From positions 8,455,915 through 8,519,914 of the forward strand of contig CM067315.1 of the NCBI GenBank assembly GCA_034231615.1: a stretch of 64,000 nucleotides of DNA, given 5' to 3'. Both the position numbers and the translations under genes were made by a program. The notes beneath the pieces were generated by a model. It did no database searches. It was not told where the DNA came from and was given only the letters and a program-made list of their open reading frames with translations. How positions within the stretch are numbered: the stretch's first letter is position 1; every line of letters starts with the position of its first letter. The DNA is from Meghimatium bilineatum (lineage: Eukaryota > Mollusca > Gastropoda > Stylommatophora > Philomycidae). Positions 22,900-38,500 of this stretch are shown here, piece after piece.

Positions 22900-25740
22900 A
22901 AGAAAATCAAAAAATTAATTTCTATTGATAAACTATATACACTTATCAAATGTGTAGAAAAGTTTGGAAAATAAAATTAAAAAATATATTTCTAGTGATA
23001 AACTATAGACATTTATGAAATGTGGTGCAAAGTTTGAAAAAGAAAATGAAAAGATATATTTCTAGTGATAATTTACCGGTAGATAAATTTATGAGATGTG
23101 TTGAAAAGTTTGACAAAGAAAATCAAAAAATATATTTCTACAGATAAACTGGATACATTTATGAAATGTGTTAAAAAGTTTGGAAAAGAAAATCAAAAAA
23201 TATATTTCTAGTGATAAACTAGATACATTTATGAAATGTGTTGAAAAGTTTGAAAATGAAAAAAATATATTTCTAGTGATAAACTATATACATTTATGAA
23301 ATGTGTTGAAAAGTTTGAAAATCAACAAAATATATTTCTAATGATAAACTAGATACATTTATGAAATGTGTTGAAAAGTTTGAACAAGAAAATAAAAAAA
23401 TATATTTCTAATGATAAACTATATACTTCATGAAATGTGTTGCAAAGTTTGAAAAAGAAAATGAAAAGATATATTTCTAGTGATAATTTACCGGTAGATA
23501 ATTTATGAGATGTGTTGAAAAGTTTGAAAAAGAAAATCAAAACATATATTTCTAATGATAAACTAGATACATTTTTGCAATGTGTTGAAAAGTTTGAAAA
23601 AGAAAATAAACAAATATATTTCTAATGATAAACTATATACATTTATGAAATGTGTTGCAAAGTTTGAAAAAGAAAATGAAAACATATATTTCTAGTGATA
23701 ATTTACCAGTAGATAAATTTATGAGATGTGTTGAAAAGTTTGAAAAAGAAAATCAAAAGATATATTTCTACAGATAAACTAGATACATTTATGAAATGTG
23801 TTGAAAAGTTTGGAAAAGAAAATCAAAAAATATATTTCTAGTGATAAACTAGATACATTTATGAAATGTGTTGAAAAGTTTGAAAATCAACAAAATATAT
23901 TTCTAATGATAAAGTAGATACATTTTTGAAATGTGTTGAAAAGTTTGAAAAAGAAAATAAACAAATATATTTCTAATGATAAACTATATACATTTATGAA
24001 ATGTGTTGCAAAGTTTGAAAAAGAAAATGAAAAGATATATTTCTATTGATAATCTACTGGTAGATAAATTTATGAGATGTGTTGAAAAGTTTGAAAAACA
24101 AAATCAAAAAATATATTTCTAATGATAAACTACTGGTAGATGATACATTTATGAAATGTGTTGAAAAGTTTCAAAATCAAAGAAATATTTTTCTAATGAT
24201 AAATTAGATACATTTATGAGATGTGTTGAAAAATTTGAAAATCAAAAAAAAATATTTTCTAATGATAAACTAGATACATTTATGAAATGTGTTGAAAAGT
24301 TCCAAAAAGAAAATCAAAAAATTAATTTCTATTGATAAACTATATACACTTATCAAATGTGTAGAAAAGTTTGGAAAATAAAATTAAAAAATATATTTCT
24401 AGTGATAAACTATAGACATTTATGAAATGTGGTGCAAAGTTTGAAAAAGAAAATGAAAAGATATATTTCTAGTGATAATTTACCGGTAGATAAATTTATG
24501 AGATGTGTTGAAAAGTTTGACAAAGAAAATCAAAAAATATATTTCTACAGATAAACTGGATACATTTATGAAATGTGTTAAAAAGTTTGGAAAAGAAAAT
24601 CAAAAAATATATTTCTAGTGATAAACTAGATACATTTATGAAATGTGTTGAAAAGTTTGAAAATGAAAAAAATATATTTCTAGTGATAAACTATATACAT
24701 TTATGAAATGTGTTGAAAAGTTTGAAAATCAACAAAATATATTTCTAATGATAAACTAGATACATTTATGAAATGTGTTGAAAAGTTTGAACAAGAAAAT
24801 AAAAAAATATATTTCTAATGATAAACTATATACTTCATGAAATGTGTTGCAAAGTTTGAAAAAGAAAATGAAAAGATATATTTCTAGTGATAATTTACCG
24901 GTAGATAATTTATGAGATGTGTTGAAAAGTTTGAAAAAGAAAATCAAAACATATATTTCTAATGATAAACTAGATACATTTTTGCAATGTGTTGAAAAGT
25001 TTGAAAAAGAAAATAAACAAATATATTTCTAATGATAAACTATATACATTTATGAAATGTGTTGCAAAGTTTGAAAAAGAAAATGAAAACATATATTTCT
25101 AGTGATAATTTACCAGTAGATAAATTTATGAGATGTGTTGAAAAGTTTGAAAAAGAAAATCAAAAGATATATTTCTACAGATAAACTAGATACATTTATG
25201 AAATGTGTTGAAAAGTTTGGAAAAGAAAATCAAAAAATATATTTCTAGTGATAAACTAGATACATTTATGAAATGTGTTGAAAAGTTTGAAAATCAACAA
25301 AATATATTTCTAATGATAAAGTAGATACATTTTTGAAATGTGTTGAAAAGTTTGAAAAAGAAAATAAACAAATATATTTCTAATGATAAACTATATACAT
25401 TTATGAAATGTGTTGCAAAGTTTGAAAAAGAAAATGAAAAGATATATTTCTATTGATAATCTACTGGTAGATAAATTTATGAGATGTGTTGAAAAGTTTG
25501 AAAAACAAAATCAAAAAATATATTTCTAATGATAAACTACTGGTAGATGATACATTTATGAAATGTGTTGAAAAGTTTCAAAATCAAAGAAATATTTTTC
25601 TAATGATAAATTAGATACATTTATGAGATGTGTTGAAAAATTTGAAAATCAAAAAAAAATATTTTCTAATGATAAACTAGATACATTTATGAAATGTGTT
25701 GAAAAGTTCCAAAAAGAAAATCAAAAAATTAATTTCTATT
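22900..25740. repeat. Higher-order repeat, period 1407 bp (two copies)
   Basis: The run AAGTTTGGAAAATAAAATTA recurs at 22960 and 24367, and long stretches (for example 23349-23540 and 24756-24947) are identical. The boundary with the next higher-order repeat overlaps. Confidence 0.85.
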
Positions 25741-28700
25741 GATAAACTATATACACTTATGAAATGTGTAGAAATGTTTGGAAAAGAAAATAAAAAAATA
25801 TATTTCTAGTGATAAACTAAATACATTTATGAAATGTGTTGCAAAGTTTGAAAAAGAAAATGAAAAGATATATTTCTAGTGATAATTTACCGGTAGATAA
25901 ATTTATGAGATGTGTTGAAAAGTTTGAAAAAGAAAATCAAAACATATATTTCTACAGATAAACTGGATACATTTATGAAATGTGTTGAAAAGTTTGGAAA
26001 AGAAAATCAAAAAATATATTTCTAGTAATAAACTAGATACTTTTATGAAATGTGTTGAAAAGTTTGAAAATGAAAAAAATATATTTCTAGTGATAAACTA
26101 GATACATTTATGAAATGTGTTGAAAAGTTTGAAAATCAACAAATTATATTTTTAATGATAAACTAGATACATTTTTGAAATGTGTTGAAAAGTTTGAAAA
26201 AGAAAATAAACAAATATATTTCTAATGATAAACTATATACTTCATGAAATCTGTTGCAAAGTTTGAAAAAGAAAATGAAAAGATATATTTCTAGTGATAA
26301 TTTACCGGTAGATAAATTTATGAGATGTGTTGAAAAGTTTGAAAAAGAAAATCAAAACATATATTTCTACAGATAAACTGGATACATTTATGAAATGTGT
26401 TGAAAAGTTTGGAAAAGAAAATCAAAAAATATATTTCTAGTGATAAACTAGATACTTTTATGAAATGTGTTGAAAAGTTTGAAAATGAAAAAAATATATT
26501 TCTAGTGATAAACTGGATACATTTATGAAATGTGTTGAAAAGTTTAAAAATCAACAAATTATATTTTTAATGATAAACTAGATACATTTTTGAAATGTGT
26601 TGAAAAGTTTGAACAAGAAAATAAAAAAAAAAATTTCTAATGATAAACTATATACATTTATGAAATGTGTTGCAAAGTTTGAAAAAGAAAATGAAAAGAT
26701 ATATTTCTATTGATAAACTGGATAAATTTATGAGATGTGTTGAAAAGTTTGACAAAGAAAATCAAAACATATATTTCTACAGATAAACTAGATACATTTA
26801 TGAAATATGTTGAAAAGTTTGAACATGAAAATAAATTTGTTTTTATTTCTAATGATAAACTATAGACATTTATGAAATGTGTTGAAAAGTTTGAAAAAGA
26901 AAATGAAAAGATATATTTCTATTGATAATCTACTGGTAGATAAATTTATGAGATGTGTTGAAAAGTTTGAAAAACAAAATAAAAAATATATTTCTAATGA
27001 TAAACTATATACATTTATTAAATGTGTTGAAAAGTTTGAAAATCAAAAAAAAAATTTTCTAATGATAAACTAGATACATTTATGAAATGTGTTGAAAAGT
27101 TCCAAAAAGAAAAACAAAAAATTAATTTCTATTGATAAACTATATACACTTATGAAATGTGTAGAAATGTTTGGAAAAGAAAATAAAAAAATATATTTCT
27201 AGTGACACACTAGATACATTAATGAAATATGTTCAAAAGTTTGAACAAGAAAATAAAAAAATATATTTCTAATGATAAACTATATACATTTATGAGATGT
27301 GTTGAAAAGTTTGAAAAAGAAAATCAAAAGATATATTTCTACAGATAAACTAGATACATTTATGAAATGTGTTGAAAAGTTTGGAAAAGAAAATCAAAAA
27401 ATATATTTCTAGTGATAAACTAGATACATTTATGAAATGTGTTGAAAAGTTTGAAAATCAACAAAATATATTTCTAATGATAAAGTAGATACATTTTTGA
27501 AATGTGTTGAAAAGTTTGAAAAAGAAAATAAACAAATATATTTCTAATGATAAACTATATACATTTATGAAATGTGTTGCAAAGTTTGAAAAAGAAAATG
27601 AAAAGATATATTTCTATTGATAATCTACTGGTAGATAAATTTATGAGATGTGTTGAAAAGTTTGAAAAACAAAATCAAAAAATATATTTCTAATGATAAA
27701 CTACTGGTAGATGATACATTTATGAAATGTGTTGAAAAGTTTCAAAATCAAAGAAATATTTTTCTAATGATAAATTAGATACATTTATGAGATGTGTTGA
27801 AAAATTTGAAAATCAAAAAAAAATATTTTCTAATGATAAACTAGATACATTTATGAAATGTGTTGAAAAGTTCCAAAAAGAAAATCAAAAAATTAATTTC
27901 TATTGATAAACTATATACACTTATGAAATGTGTAGAAATGTTTGGAAAAGAAAATAAAAAAATATATTTCTAGTGATAAACTAAATACATTTATGAAATG
28001 TGTTGCAAAGTTTGAAAAAGAAAATGAAAAGATATATTTCTAGTGATAATTTACCGGTAGATAAATTTATGAGATGTGTTGAAAAGTTTGAAAAAGAAAA
28101 TCAAAACATATATTTCTACAGATAAACTGGATACATTTATGAAATGTGTTGAAAAGTTTGGAAAAGAAAATCAAAAAATATATTTCTAGTAATAAACTAG
28201 ATACTTTTATGAAATGTGTTGAAAAGTTTGAAAATGAAAAAAATATATTTCTAGTGATAAACTAGATACATTTATGAAATGTGTTGAAAAGTTTGAAAAT
28301 CAACAAATTATATTTTTAATGATAAACTAGATACATTTTTGAAATGTGTTGAAAAGTTTGAAAAAGAAAATAAACAAATATATTTCTAATGATAAACTAT
28401 ATACTTCATGAAATCTGTTGCAAAGTTTGAAAAAGAAAATGAAAAGATATATTTCTAGTGATAATTTACCGGTAGATAAATTTATGAGATGTGTTGAAAA
28501 GTTTGAAAAAGAAAATCAAAACATATATTTCTACAGATAAACTGGATACATTTATGAAATGTGTTGAAAAGTTTGGAAAAGAAAATCAAAAAATATATTT
28601 CTAGTGATAAACTAGATACTTTTATGAAATGTGTTGAAAAGTTTGAAAATGAAAAAAATATATTTCTAGTGATAAACTGGATACATTTATGAAATGTGTT

Positions 28701-29456
28701 GAAAAGTTTAAAAATCAACAAATTATATTTTTAATGATAAACTAGATACATTTTTGAAATGTGTTGAAAAGTTTGAACAAGAAAATAAAAAAAAAAATTT
28801 CTAATGATAAACTATATACATTTATGAAATGTGTTGCAAAGTTTGAAAAAGAAAATGAAAAGATATATTTCTATTGATAAACTGGATAAATTTATGAGAT
28901 GTGTTGAAAAGTTTGACAAAGAAAATCAAAACATATATTTCTACAGATAAACTAGATACATTTATGAAATATGTTGAAAAGTTTGAACATGAAAATAAAT
29001 TTGTTTTTATTTCTAATGATAAACTATAGACATTTATGAAATGTGTTGAAAAGTTTGAAAAAGAAAATGAAAAGATATATTTCTATTGATAATCTACTGG
29101 TAGATAAATTTATGAGATGTGTTGAAAAGTTTGAAAAACAAAATAAAAAATATATTTCTAATGATAAACTATATACATTTATTAAATGTGTTGAAAAGTT
29201 TGAAAATCAAAAAAAAAATTTTCTAATGATAAACTAGATACATTTATGAAATGTGTTGAAAAGTTCCAAAAAGAAAAACAAAAAATTAATTTCTATTGAT
29301 AAACTATATACACTTATGAAATGTGTAGAAATGTTTGGAAAAGAAAATAAAAAAATATATTTCTAGTGACACACTAGATACATTAATGAAATATGTTCAA
29401 AAGTTTGAACAAGAAAATAAAAAAATATATTTCTAATGATAAACTATATACATTTA
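25129..29456. repeat. Higher-order repeat, period 2164 bp (two copies)
   Basis: Copies 25129-27292 and 27293-29456. The rare CACTTATGAAATGTGTAGAA units at 25754 and 27918, and stretches such as 26318-26557 and 28482-28721, agree exactly. Confidence 0.85.
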
Positions 29457-30599
29457 TGAAATGTGTTGCAAAGCTTGAAAAAGAAAATGAAAAGATATAT
29501 TTCTAGTGATAATTTACTGGTAGATAAATTTATGAGATGTGTTGAAAAGTTTGAAAAAGAAAATCAAAACATATATTTCTACAGATAAACTGGATACATT
29601 TATGAAATGTGTTGAAAAGTTTGGAAAAGAAAATCAAAAAATATATTTCTAGTGATAAACTAGATACTTTTATGAAATGTGTTGAAAAGTTTGAAAATGA
29701 AAAAAATATATTTCAAGCATAAAGTAGATACATTTATGAAATGTGTTGAAAAGTTTGAAAATCAACAAATTATATTTTTAATGATAAACTAGATACATTT
29801 TTGAAATGTGTTGAAAAGTTTGACAAAGAAAATCAAAACATATATTTCTACAGATAAACTGGATACATTTATGAAATGTGTTGAAAAGTTTGGAAAAGAA
29901 AATCAAAAAATATATTTCTAGTGATAAACTAGATACATTTATGAAATGTGTTGAAAAGTTTGAAAAAGAAAATGAAAAGATATATTTCTATTGATAATCT
30001 ACTGGTAGATAAATTTATGAAATGTGTTGAAAAGTTTGAAAAACAAAATCAAAAAATATATTTCTAATGATAAACTACTGGTAGATGATACATTTATGAA
30101 ATGTGTTAAAAAGTTTCAAAATCAAAGAAATATTTTTCTAATGATAAATTAGATACATTTATGAGATGTGTTGAAAAGTTTGAAAATCTAAAAAATATAT
30201 TTCTAATGATACACTATATACATTTATGAAATGTGTTGCAAAGTTTGAAAAAGAAAATGAAAAGATATATTTCTAGTGATAATTTACCGGTAGATAAATT
30301 TATGAGATGTGTTGAAAAGTTTGAAAAAGAAAATCAAAAAATTAATTTCTATTGATAAACTATATACACTTATGAAATGTGTTGAAAAGTTTGGAAAAGA
30401 AAATCAAAAAATATATTTCTAGTGATAAACTAGATACATTAATGAAATATGTTCAAAAGTTTGAACAAGAAAATAAAAAAATATATTTCTACAGATAAAC
30501 TGGTTACATTTATGAAATGTTTTTAAAAAATTTGGAAAAGAAAATCAAAAAATATATTTCTAGTGATAAACTAGATACAATTATGAAATGTGTTGAAAA

Positions 30600-33500
30600 G
30601 TTTGAAAATGAAAATAAATTTTTTTAATTTCTAATGATAAACTATATACATTTATGAAATGTGTTGAAAAGTTTGAAAAACAAAATCAAAAAATATATTT
30701 CTAATGATAAACTACTGGTAGATGATACATTTATGAAATGTGTTAAAAAGTTTCAAAATCAAAGAAATATTTTTCTAATGATAAATTAGATACATTTATG
30801 AGATGTGTTGAAAAGTTTGGAAAAGAAAATCTAAAAAATATATTTCTAATGATACACTATATACATTTATGAAATGTGTTGAAAAGTTTGGAAAAGAAAA
30901 TCAAAAAATATATTTCTAGTGATAAACTAGATACATTTATGAAATGGGTTGAAAAGTTTGAAAATGAAAAAAATATATTTCTAGTGATAAACTAGATACA
31001 TTTATGAAATGTGTTGAAAAGTTTGGAAAAGAAAATCACAAAAAATATTTCTAGTGATATAGTGATAAACTAAATACATTTATGAAATGTGTTGAAAAGT
31101 TTGAACAAGAAAATGAAAAGATATATTTCTATTGATAATCTACCGGTAGATACATTTATGAAATGTGGTGAAATGATTGAAAAAGAAAATAAAAAAAATA
31201 TATTTCTAATGATAAACTACCGGTAGATACATTTATGAGATGTGTTGAAAAGTTTGAACAAGAAAATGAAAAGATATATTTCTAGTGATAATCTACCGGC
31301 AGATACATTTATGAGATGTGATGAAAAGTTTGAAAAACAAAATCAAAAAATATATTTCTAATAATAAACTACAGGTAGATACATTTATGAAATGTGTTGA
31401 AAAGTTTGAAAATGAAAATAAATTTTTTTAATTTCTAATGATAAACTATATACATTTATGAAATGTGTTGAAAAGTTTGAAAAACAAAATCAAAAAATAT
31501 ATTTCTAATGATAAACTACTGGTAGATGATACATTTATGAAATGTGTTAAAAAGTTTCAAAATCAAAGAAATATTTTTCTAATGATAAATTAGATACATT
31601 TATGAGATGTGTTGAAAAGTTTGAAAATCTAAAAAATATATTTCTAATGATACACTATATACATTTATGAAATGTGTTGAAAAGTTTGAAAAAGAAAATG
31701 AAAAGATATATTTCTAGTGATAATTTACCGGTAGATACATTTATGAGATGTGTTGAAAAGTTCCAAAAAGAAAATCAAAAAATTAATTTCTATTGATAAA
31801 CTATATACACTTATGAAATGTGTTGAAAAGTGTGGAAAAGAAAATCAAAAAATATATTTCTAGTGATAAACTAGATACATTAATGAAATATGTTCAAAAG
31901 TTTGAACAAGAAAATAAAAAAATATATTTCTAATGATAAACTATATACATTTATGAAATGTGTTGCAAAGTTTGAAAAAGAAAATGAAAAGATATATTTC
32001 TAGTGATAATTTACCGGTAGATAAATTTATGAGATGTGTTGAAAAGTTTGAAAAAGAAAATCAAAACATATATTTCTACAGATAAACTGGATACATTTAT
32101 GAAATGTGTTGAAAAGTTTGGAAAAGAAAATCAAAAAATATATTTCTAGTGATAAACTAGATACTTTTACGAAATGTGTTGAAAAGTTTGAAAATGAAAA
32201 AAATATATTTCTAGTGATAAACTAGATACATTTATGAAATGTGTTGAAAAGTTTGAAAATCAACAAATTATATTTTTAATGATAAACTAGATACATTTTT
32301 GAAATGTGTTGAAAAGTTTGACAAAGAAAATCAAAACATATATTTCTACAGATAAACTGGATACATTTATGAAATGTGTTGAAAAATTTGGAAAAGAAAA
32401 TCAAAAAATATATTTCTAGTGATAAACTAGATACATTTATGAAATGTGTTGAAAAGTTTGAAAAACAAAATCAAAAAATATATTTCTAATGATAAACTAC
32501 TGGTAGATGATACATTTATGAAATGTGTTAAAAAGTTTCAAAATCAAAGAAATATTTTTCTAATGATAAATTAGATACATTTATGAGATGTGTTGAAAAG
32601 TTTGAAAATCTAGAAAATATATTTCTAATGATACACTATATACATTTATGAAATGTGTTGAAAAGTTTGGAAAAGAAAATCAAAAAATATATTTCTAGTG
32701 ATAAACTAGATACATTTATGAAATGGGTTGAAAAGTTTGAAAAAGAAAATCAAAAAATTAATTTCTATTGATAAACTATATACACTTATGAAATGTGTTG
32801 AAAAGTTTGGAAAAGAAAATCAAAAAATATATTTCTAGTGATAAACTAGATACATTAATGAAATATGTTCAAAAGTTTGAACAAGAAAATAAAAAAATAT
32901 ATTTCTACAGATAAACTGGTTACATTTATGAAATGTTTTTAAAAAATTTGGAAAAGAAAATCAAAAAATATATTTCTAGTGATAAACTAGATACAATTAT
33001 GAAATGTGTTGAAAAGTTTGAAAATGAAAATAAATTTTTTTAATTTCTAATGATAAACTATATACATTTATGAAATGTGTTGAAAAGTTTGAAAAACAAA
33101 AGCAAAAAATATATTTCTAATGATAAACTACTGGTAGATGATACATTTATGAAATGTGTTAAAAAGTTTCAAAATCAAAGAAATATTTTTCTAATGATAA
33201 ATTAGATACATTTATGAGATGTGTTGAAAAGTTTGGAAAAGAAAATCTAAAAAATATATTTCTAATGATACACTATATACATTTATGAAATGTGTTGAAA
33301 AGTTTGGAAAAGAAAATCAAAAAATATATTTCTAGTGATAAACTAGATACATTTATGAAATGGGTTGAAAAGTTTGAAAATGAAAAAAATATATTTCTAG
33401 TGATAAACTAGATACATTTATGAAATGTGTTGAAAAGTTTGGAAAAGAAAATCACAAAATATATTTCTAGTGATATAGTGATAAACTAAATACATTTATG

Positions 33501-36500
33501 AAATGTGTTGAAAAGTTTGAACAAGAAAATGAAAAGATATATTTCTATTGATAATCTACCGGTAGATACATTTATGAAATGTGGTGAAATGATTGAAAAA
33601 GAAAATAAAAAAAATATATTTCTAATGATAAACTACCGGTAGATACATTTATGAGATGTGTTGAAAAGTTTGAACAAGAAAATGAAAAGATATATTTCTA
33701 GTGATAATCTACCGGCAGATACATTTATGAGATGTGATGAAAAGTTTGAAAAACAAAATCAAAAAATATATTTCTAATAATAAACTACAGGTAGATACAT
33801 TTATGAAATGTGTTGAAAAGTTTGAAAATGAAAATAAATTTTTTTAATTTCTAATGATAAACTATATACATTTATGAAATGTGTTGAAAAGTTTGAAAAA
33901 CAAAATCAAAAAATATATTTCTAATGATAAACTACTGGTAGATGATACATTTATGAAATGTGTTAAAAAGTTTCAAAATCAAAGAAATATTTTTCTAATG
34001 ATAAATTAGATACATTTATGAGATGTGTTGAAAAGTTTGAAAATCTAAAAAATATATTTCTAATGATACACTATATACATTTATGAAATGTGTTGAAAAG
34101 TTTGAAAAAGAAAATGAAAAGATATATTTCTAGTGATAATTTACCGGTAGATACATTTATGAGATGTGTTGAAAAGTTCCAAAAAGAAAATCAAAAAATT
34201 AATTTCTATTGATAAACTATATACACTTATGAAATGTGTTGAAAAGTGTGGAAAAGAAAATCAAAAAATATATTTCTAGTGATAAACTAGATACATTAAT
34301 GAAATATGTTCAAAAGTTTGAACAAGAAAATAAAAAAATATATTTCTAATGATAAACTATATACATTTATGAAATGTGTTGCAAAGTTTGAAAAAGAAAA
34401 TGAAAAGATATATTTCTAGTGATAATTTACCGGTAGATAAATTTATGAGATGTGTTGAAAAGTTTGAAAAAGAAAATCAAAACATATATTTCTACAGATA
34501 AACTGGATACATTTATGAAATGTGTTGAAAAGTTTGGAAAAGAAAATCAAAAAATATATTTCTAGTGATAAACTAGATACTTTTACGAAATGTGTTGAAA
34601 AGTTTGAAAATGAAAAAAATATATTTCTAGTGATAAACTAGATACATTTATGAAATGTGTTGAAAAGTTTGAAAATCAACAAATTATATTTTTAATGATA
34701 AACTAGATACATTTTTGAAATGTGTTGAAAAGTTTGACAAAGAAAATCAAAACATATATTTCTACAGATAAACTGGATACATTTATGAAATGTGTTGAAA
34801 AATTTGGAAAAGAAAATCAAAAAATATATTTCTAGTGATAAACTAGATACATTTATGAAATGTGTTGAAAAGTTTGAAAAACAAAATCAAAAAATATATT
34901 TCTAATGATAAACTACTGGTAGATGATACATTTATGAAATGTGTTAAAAAGTTTCAAAATCAAAGAAATATTTTTCTAATGATAAATTAGATACATTTAT
35001 GAGATGTGTTGAAAAGTTTGAAAATCTAGAAAATATATTTCTAATGATACACTATATACATTTATGAAATGTGTTGAAAAGTTTGGAAAAGAAAATCAAA
35101 AAATATATTTCTAGTGATAAACTAGATACATTTATGAAATGGGTTGAAAAGTTTGAAAATGAAAAAAATATATTTCTAGTGATAAACTAGATACATTTAT
35201 GAAATGTGTTGAAAAGTTTGGAAAAGAAAATCACAAAATATATTTCTAGTGATATAGTGATAAACTAAATACATTTATGAAATGTGTTGAAAAGTTTGAA
35301 CAAGAAAATGAAAAGATATATTTCTATTGATAATCTACCGGTAGATACATTTATGACATGTGTTGAAATGATTAAAAAAGAAAATAAAAAAATATATTTC
35401 TAATGATAAACTACCGGTAGATACATTTATGAGATGTGTTGAAAAGTTTGAACAAGAAAATGAAAAGATATATTTCTAGTGATAATCTACCGGCAGATAC
35501 ATTTATGAGATGTGATGAAAAGTTTGAAAAACAAAATCAAAAAATATATTTCTAATAATAAACTACAGGTAGATACATTTATGAAATGTGGTGAAAAGTT
35601 TCAAAATCAAAGAAATATTTTTCTAATGATAAATTATATACATTTATGAGATGTGTTGAAAAGTTTGAAAATCAAAAAATATATTTCTAATGATAAACTA
35701 GATACATTTATGAAATGTGTTTTAAAATGTTTGAAAAAGAAAATCACAAAATATATTTCTAGAACTACCGGTAGATATATTTATGAGATGTGTTGAAAAG
35801 TTTCAAAATCAAAAAATATATTTCTTATGATAAACTACCAGTAGATACATTTATGAAATGTGTTGAAAAGTTTGAAAAAGGAAATCAAAAAATATATTTC
35901 TAGTGATAAAGTAGATACATTTATGAAATGTGTTGAAAAGTTTGAAAATCTAAAAAATATATTTCTAATGATACACTATATACATTTATGAAATGTGTTG
36001 AAAAGTTTGAAAAAGAAAATGAAAAGATATATTTCTAGTGATAATTTACCGGTAGATACATTTATGAGATGTGTTGAAAAGTTCCAAAAAGAAAATCAAA
36101 AAATTAATTTCTATTGATAAACTATATACACTTATGAAATGTGTTGAAAAGTTTGGAAAAGAAAATCAAAAAATATATTTCTAGTGATAAACTAGATACA
36201 TTAATGAAATATGTTCAAAAGTTTGAACAAGAAAATAAAAAAATATATTTCTAATGATAAACTATATACATTTATGAAATGTGTTGCAAAGTTTGAAAAA
36301 GAAAATGAAAAGATATATTTCTAGTGATAATTTACCGGTAGATAAATTTATGAGATGTGTTGAAAAGTTTGAAAAAGAAAATCAAAACATATATTTCTAC
36401 AGATAAACTGGATACATTTATGAAATGTGTTGAAAAGTTTGGAAAAGAAAATCAAAAAATATATTTCTAGTGATAAACTAGATACTTTTACGAAATGTGT

Positions 36501-38500
36501 TGAAAAGTTTGAAAATCAAAGAAATATTTTTCTAGTGATAAACTAGATACATTTATGAAATGTGTTGAAAAGTTTGAAAATCAACAAATTATATTTTTAA
36601 TGATAAACTAGATACATTTTTGAAATGTGTTGAAAAGTTTGACAAAGAAAATCAAAACATATATTTCTACAGATAAACTGGATACATTTATGAAATGTGT
36701 TGAAAAATTTGGAAAAGAAAATCAAAAAATATATTTCTAGTGATAAACTAGATACATTTATGAAATGTGTTGAAAAGTTTGAAAATGAAAATACATTTTT
36801 TAAATTTCTAATGATAAACTATATACATTTATGAAATGTGTTGAAAAGTTTGAAAAACAAAATCAAAAAATATATTTCTAATGATAAACTACTGGTAGAT
36901 GATACATTTATGAAATGTGTTAAAAAGTTTCAAAATCAAAGAAATATTTTTCTAATGATAAATTAGATACATTTATGAGATGTGTTGAAAAGTTTGAAAA
37001 TCTAAAAAATATATTTCTAATGATACACTATATACATTTATGAAATGTGTTGAAAAGTTTGGAAAAGAAAATCAAAAAATATATTTCTAGTGATAAACTA
37101 GATACATTTATGAAATGGGTTGAAAAGTTTGAAAATGAAAAAAATATATTTCTAGTGATAAACTAAATACATTTATGAAATGTGTTGAAAAGTTTGAACA
37201 AGAAAATGAAAAGATATATTTCTATTGATAATCTACCGGTAGATACATTTATGACATGTGTTGAAATGATTAAAAAAGAAAATAAAAAAATATATTTCTA
37301 ATGATAAACTACCGGTAGATACATTTATGAGATGTGTTGAAAAGTTTGAACAAGAAAATGAAAAGATATATTTCTAGTGATAATCTACCGGCAGATACAT
37401 TTATGAGATGTGATGAAAAGTTTGAAAAACAAAATCAAAAAATATATTTCTAATAATAAACTACAGGTAGATACATTTATGAAATGTGGTGAAAAGTTTC
37501 AAAATCAAAGAAATATTTTTCTAATGATAAATTATATACATTTATGAGATGTGTTGAAAAGTTTGAAAATCAAAAAATATATTTCTAATGATAAACTAGA
37601 TACATTTATGAAATGTGTTTTAAAATGTTTGAAAAAGAAAATCAAAAAATATATTTCTAATGATAAACTAGATATATTTATGAAATGTGTTGAAAAGTTT
37701 GAAAAAGAAAATCACAAAATATATTTCTAGAACTACCGGTAGATATATTTATGAGATGTGTTGAAAAGTTTCAAAATCAAAAAATATATTTCTTATGATA
37801 AACTACCAGTAGATACATTTATGAAATGTGTTGAAAAGTTTGAAAAAGGAAATCAAAAAATATATTTCTAGTGATAAAGTAGATACATTTATGAAATGTG
37901 TTGAAAAGTTTGAAAATCTAAAAAATATATTTCTAATGATACACTATATACATTTATGAAATGTGTTGAAAAGTTTGAAAAAGAAAATGAAAAGATATAT
38001 TTCTAGTGATAATTTACCGGTAGATACATTTATGAGATGTGTTGAAAAGTTCCAAAAAGAAAATCAAAAAATTAATTTCTATTGATAAACTATATACACT
38101 TATGAAATGTGTTGAAAAGTTTGGAAAAGAAAATCAAAAAATATATTTCTAGTGATAAACTAGATACATTAATGAAATATGTTCAAAAGTTTGAACAAGA
38201 AAATAAAAAAATATATTTCTAATGATAAACTATATACATTTATGAAATGTGTTGCAAAGTTTGAAAAAGAAAATGAAAAGATATATTTCTAGTGATAATT
38301 TACCGGTAGATAAATTTATGAGATGTGTTGAAAAGTTTGAAAAAGAAAATCAAAACATATATTTCTACAGATAAACTGGATACATTTATGAAATGTGTTG
38401 AAAAGTTTGGAAAAGAAAATCAAAAAATATATTTCTAGTGATAAACTAGATACTTTTACGAAATGTGTTGAAAAGTTTGAAAATGAAAAAAATATATTTC
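30600..38500. repeat. Higher-order repeats, spacings about 2416, 1779 and 1898 bp
   Basis: The marker AGTGATATAGTGATAAAC occurs at 31053, 33469 and 35248. The marker ATGACATGTGTTGAAATGAT occurs at 35353 and 37251. Flanking units repeat in the same order. Confidence 0.75.

Noticed and set aside
15160..29237. Short ORFs in the 69/70-bp satellite as genes
   Set aside because: They span two or three units and are broken by the next 70-bp unit; kept only as a possible trace of coding ancestry.
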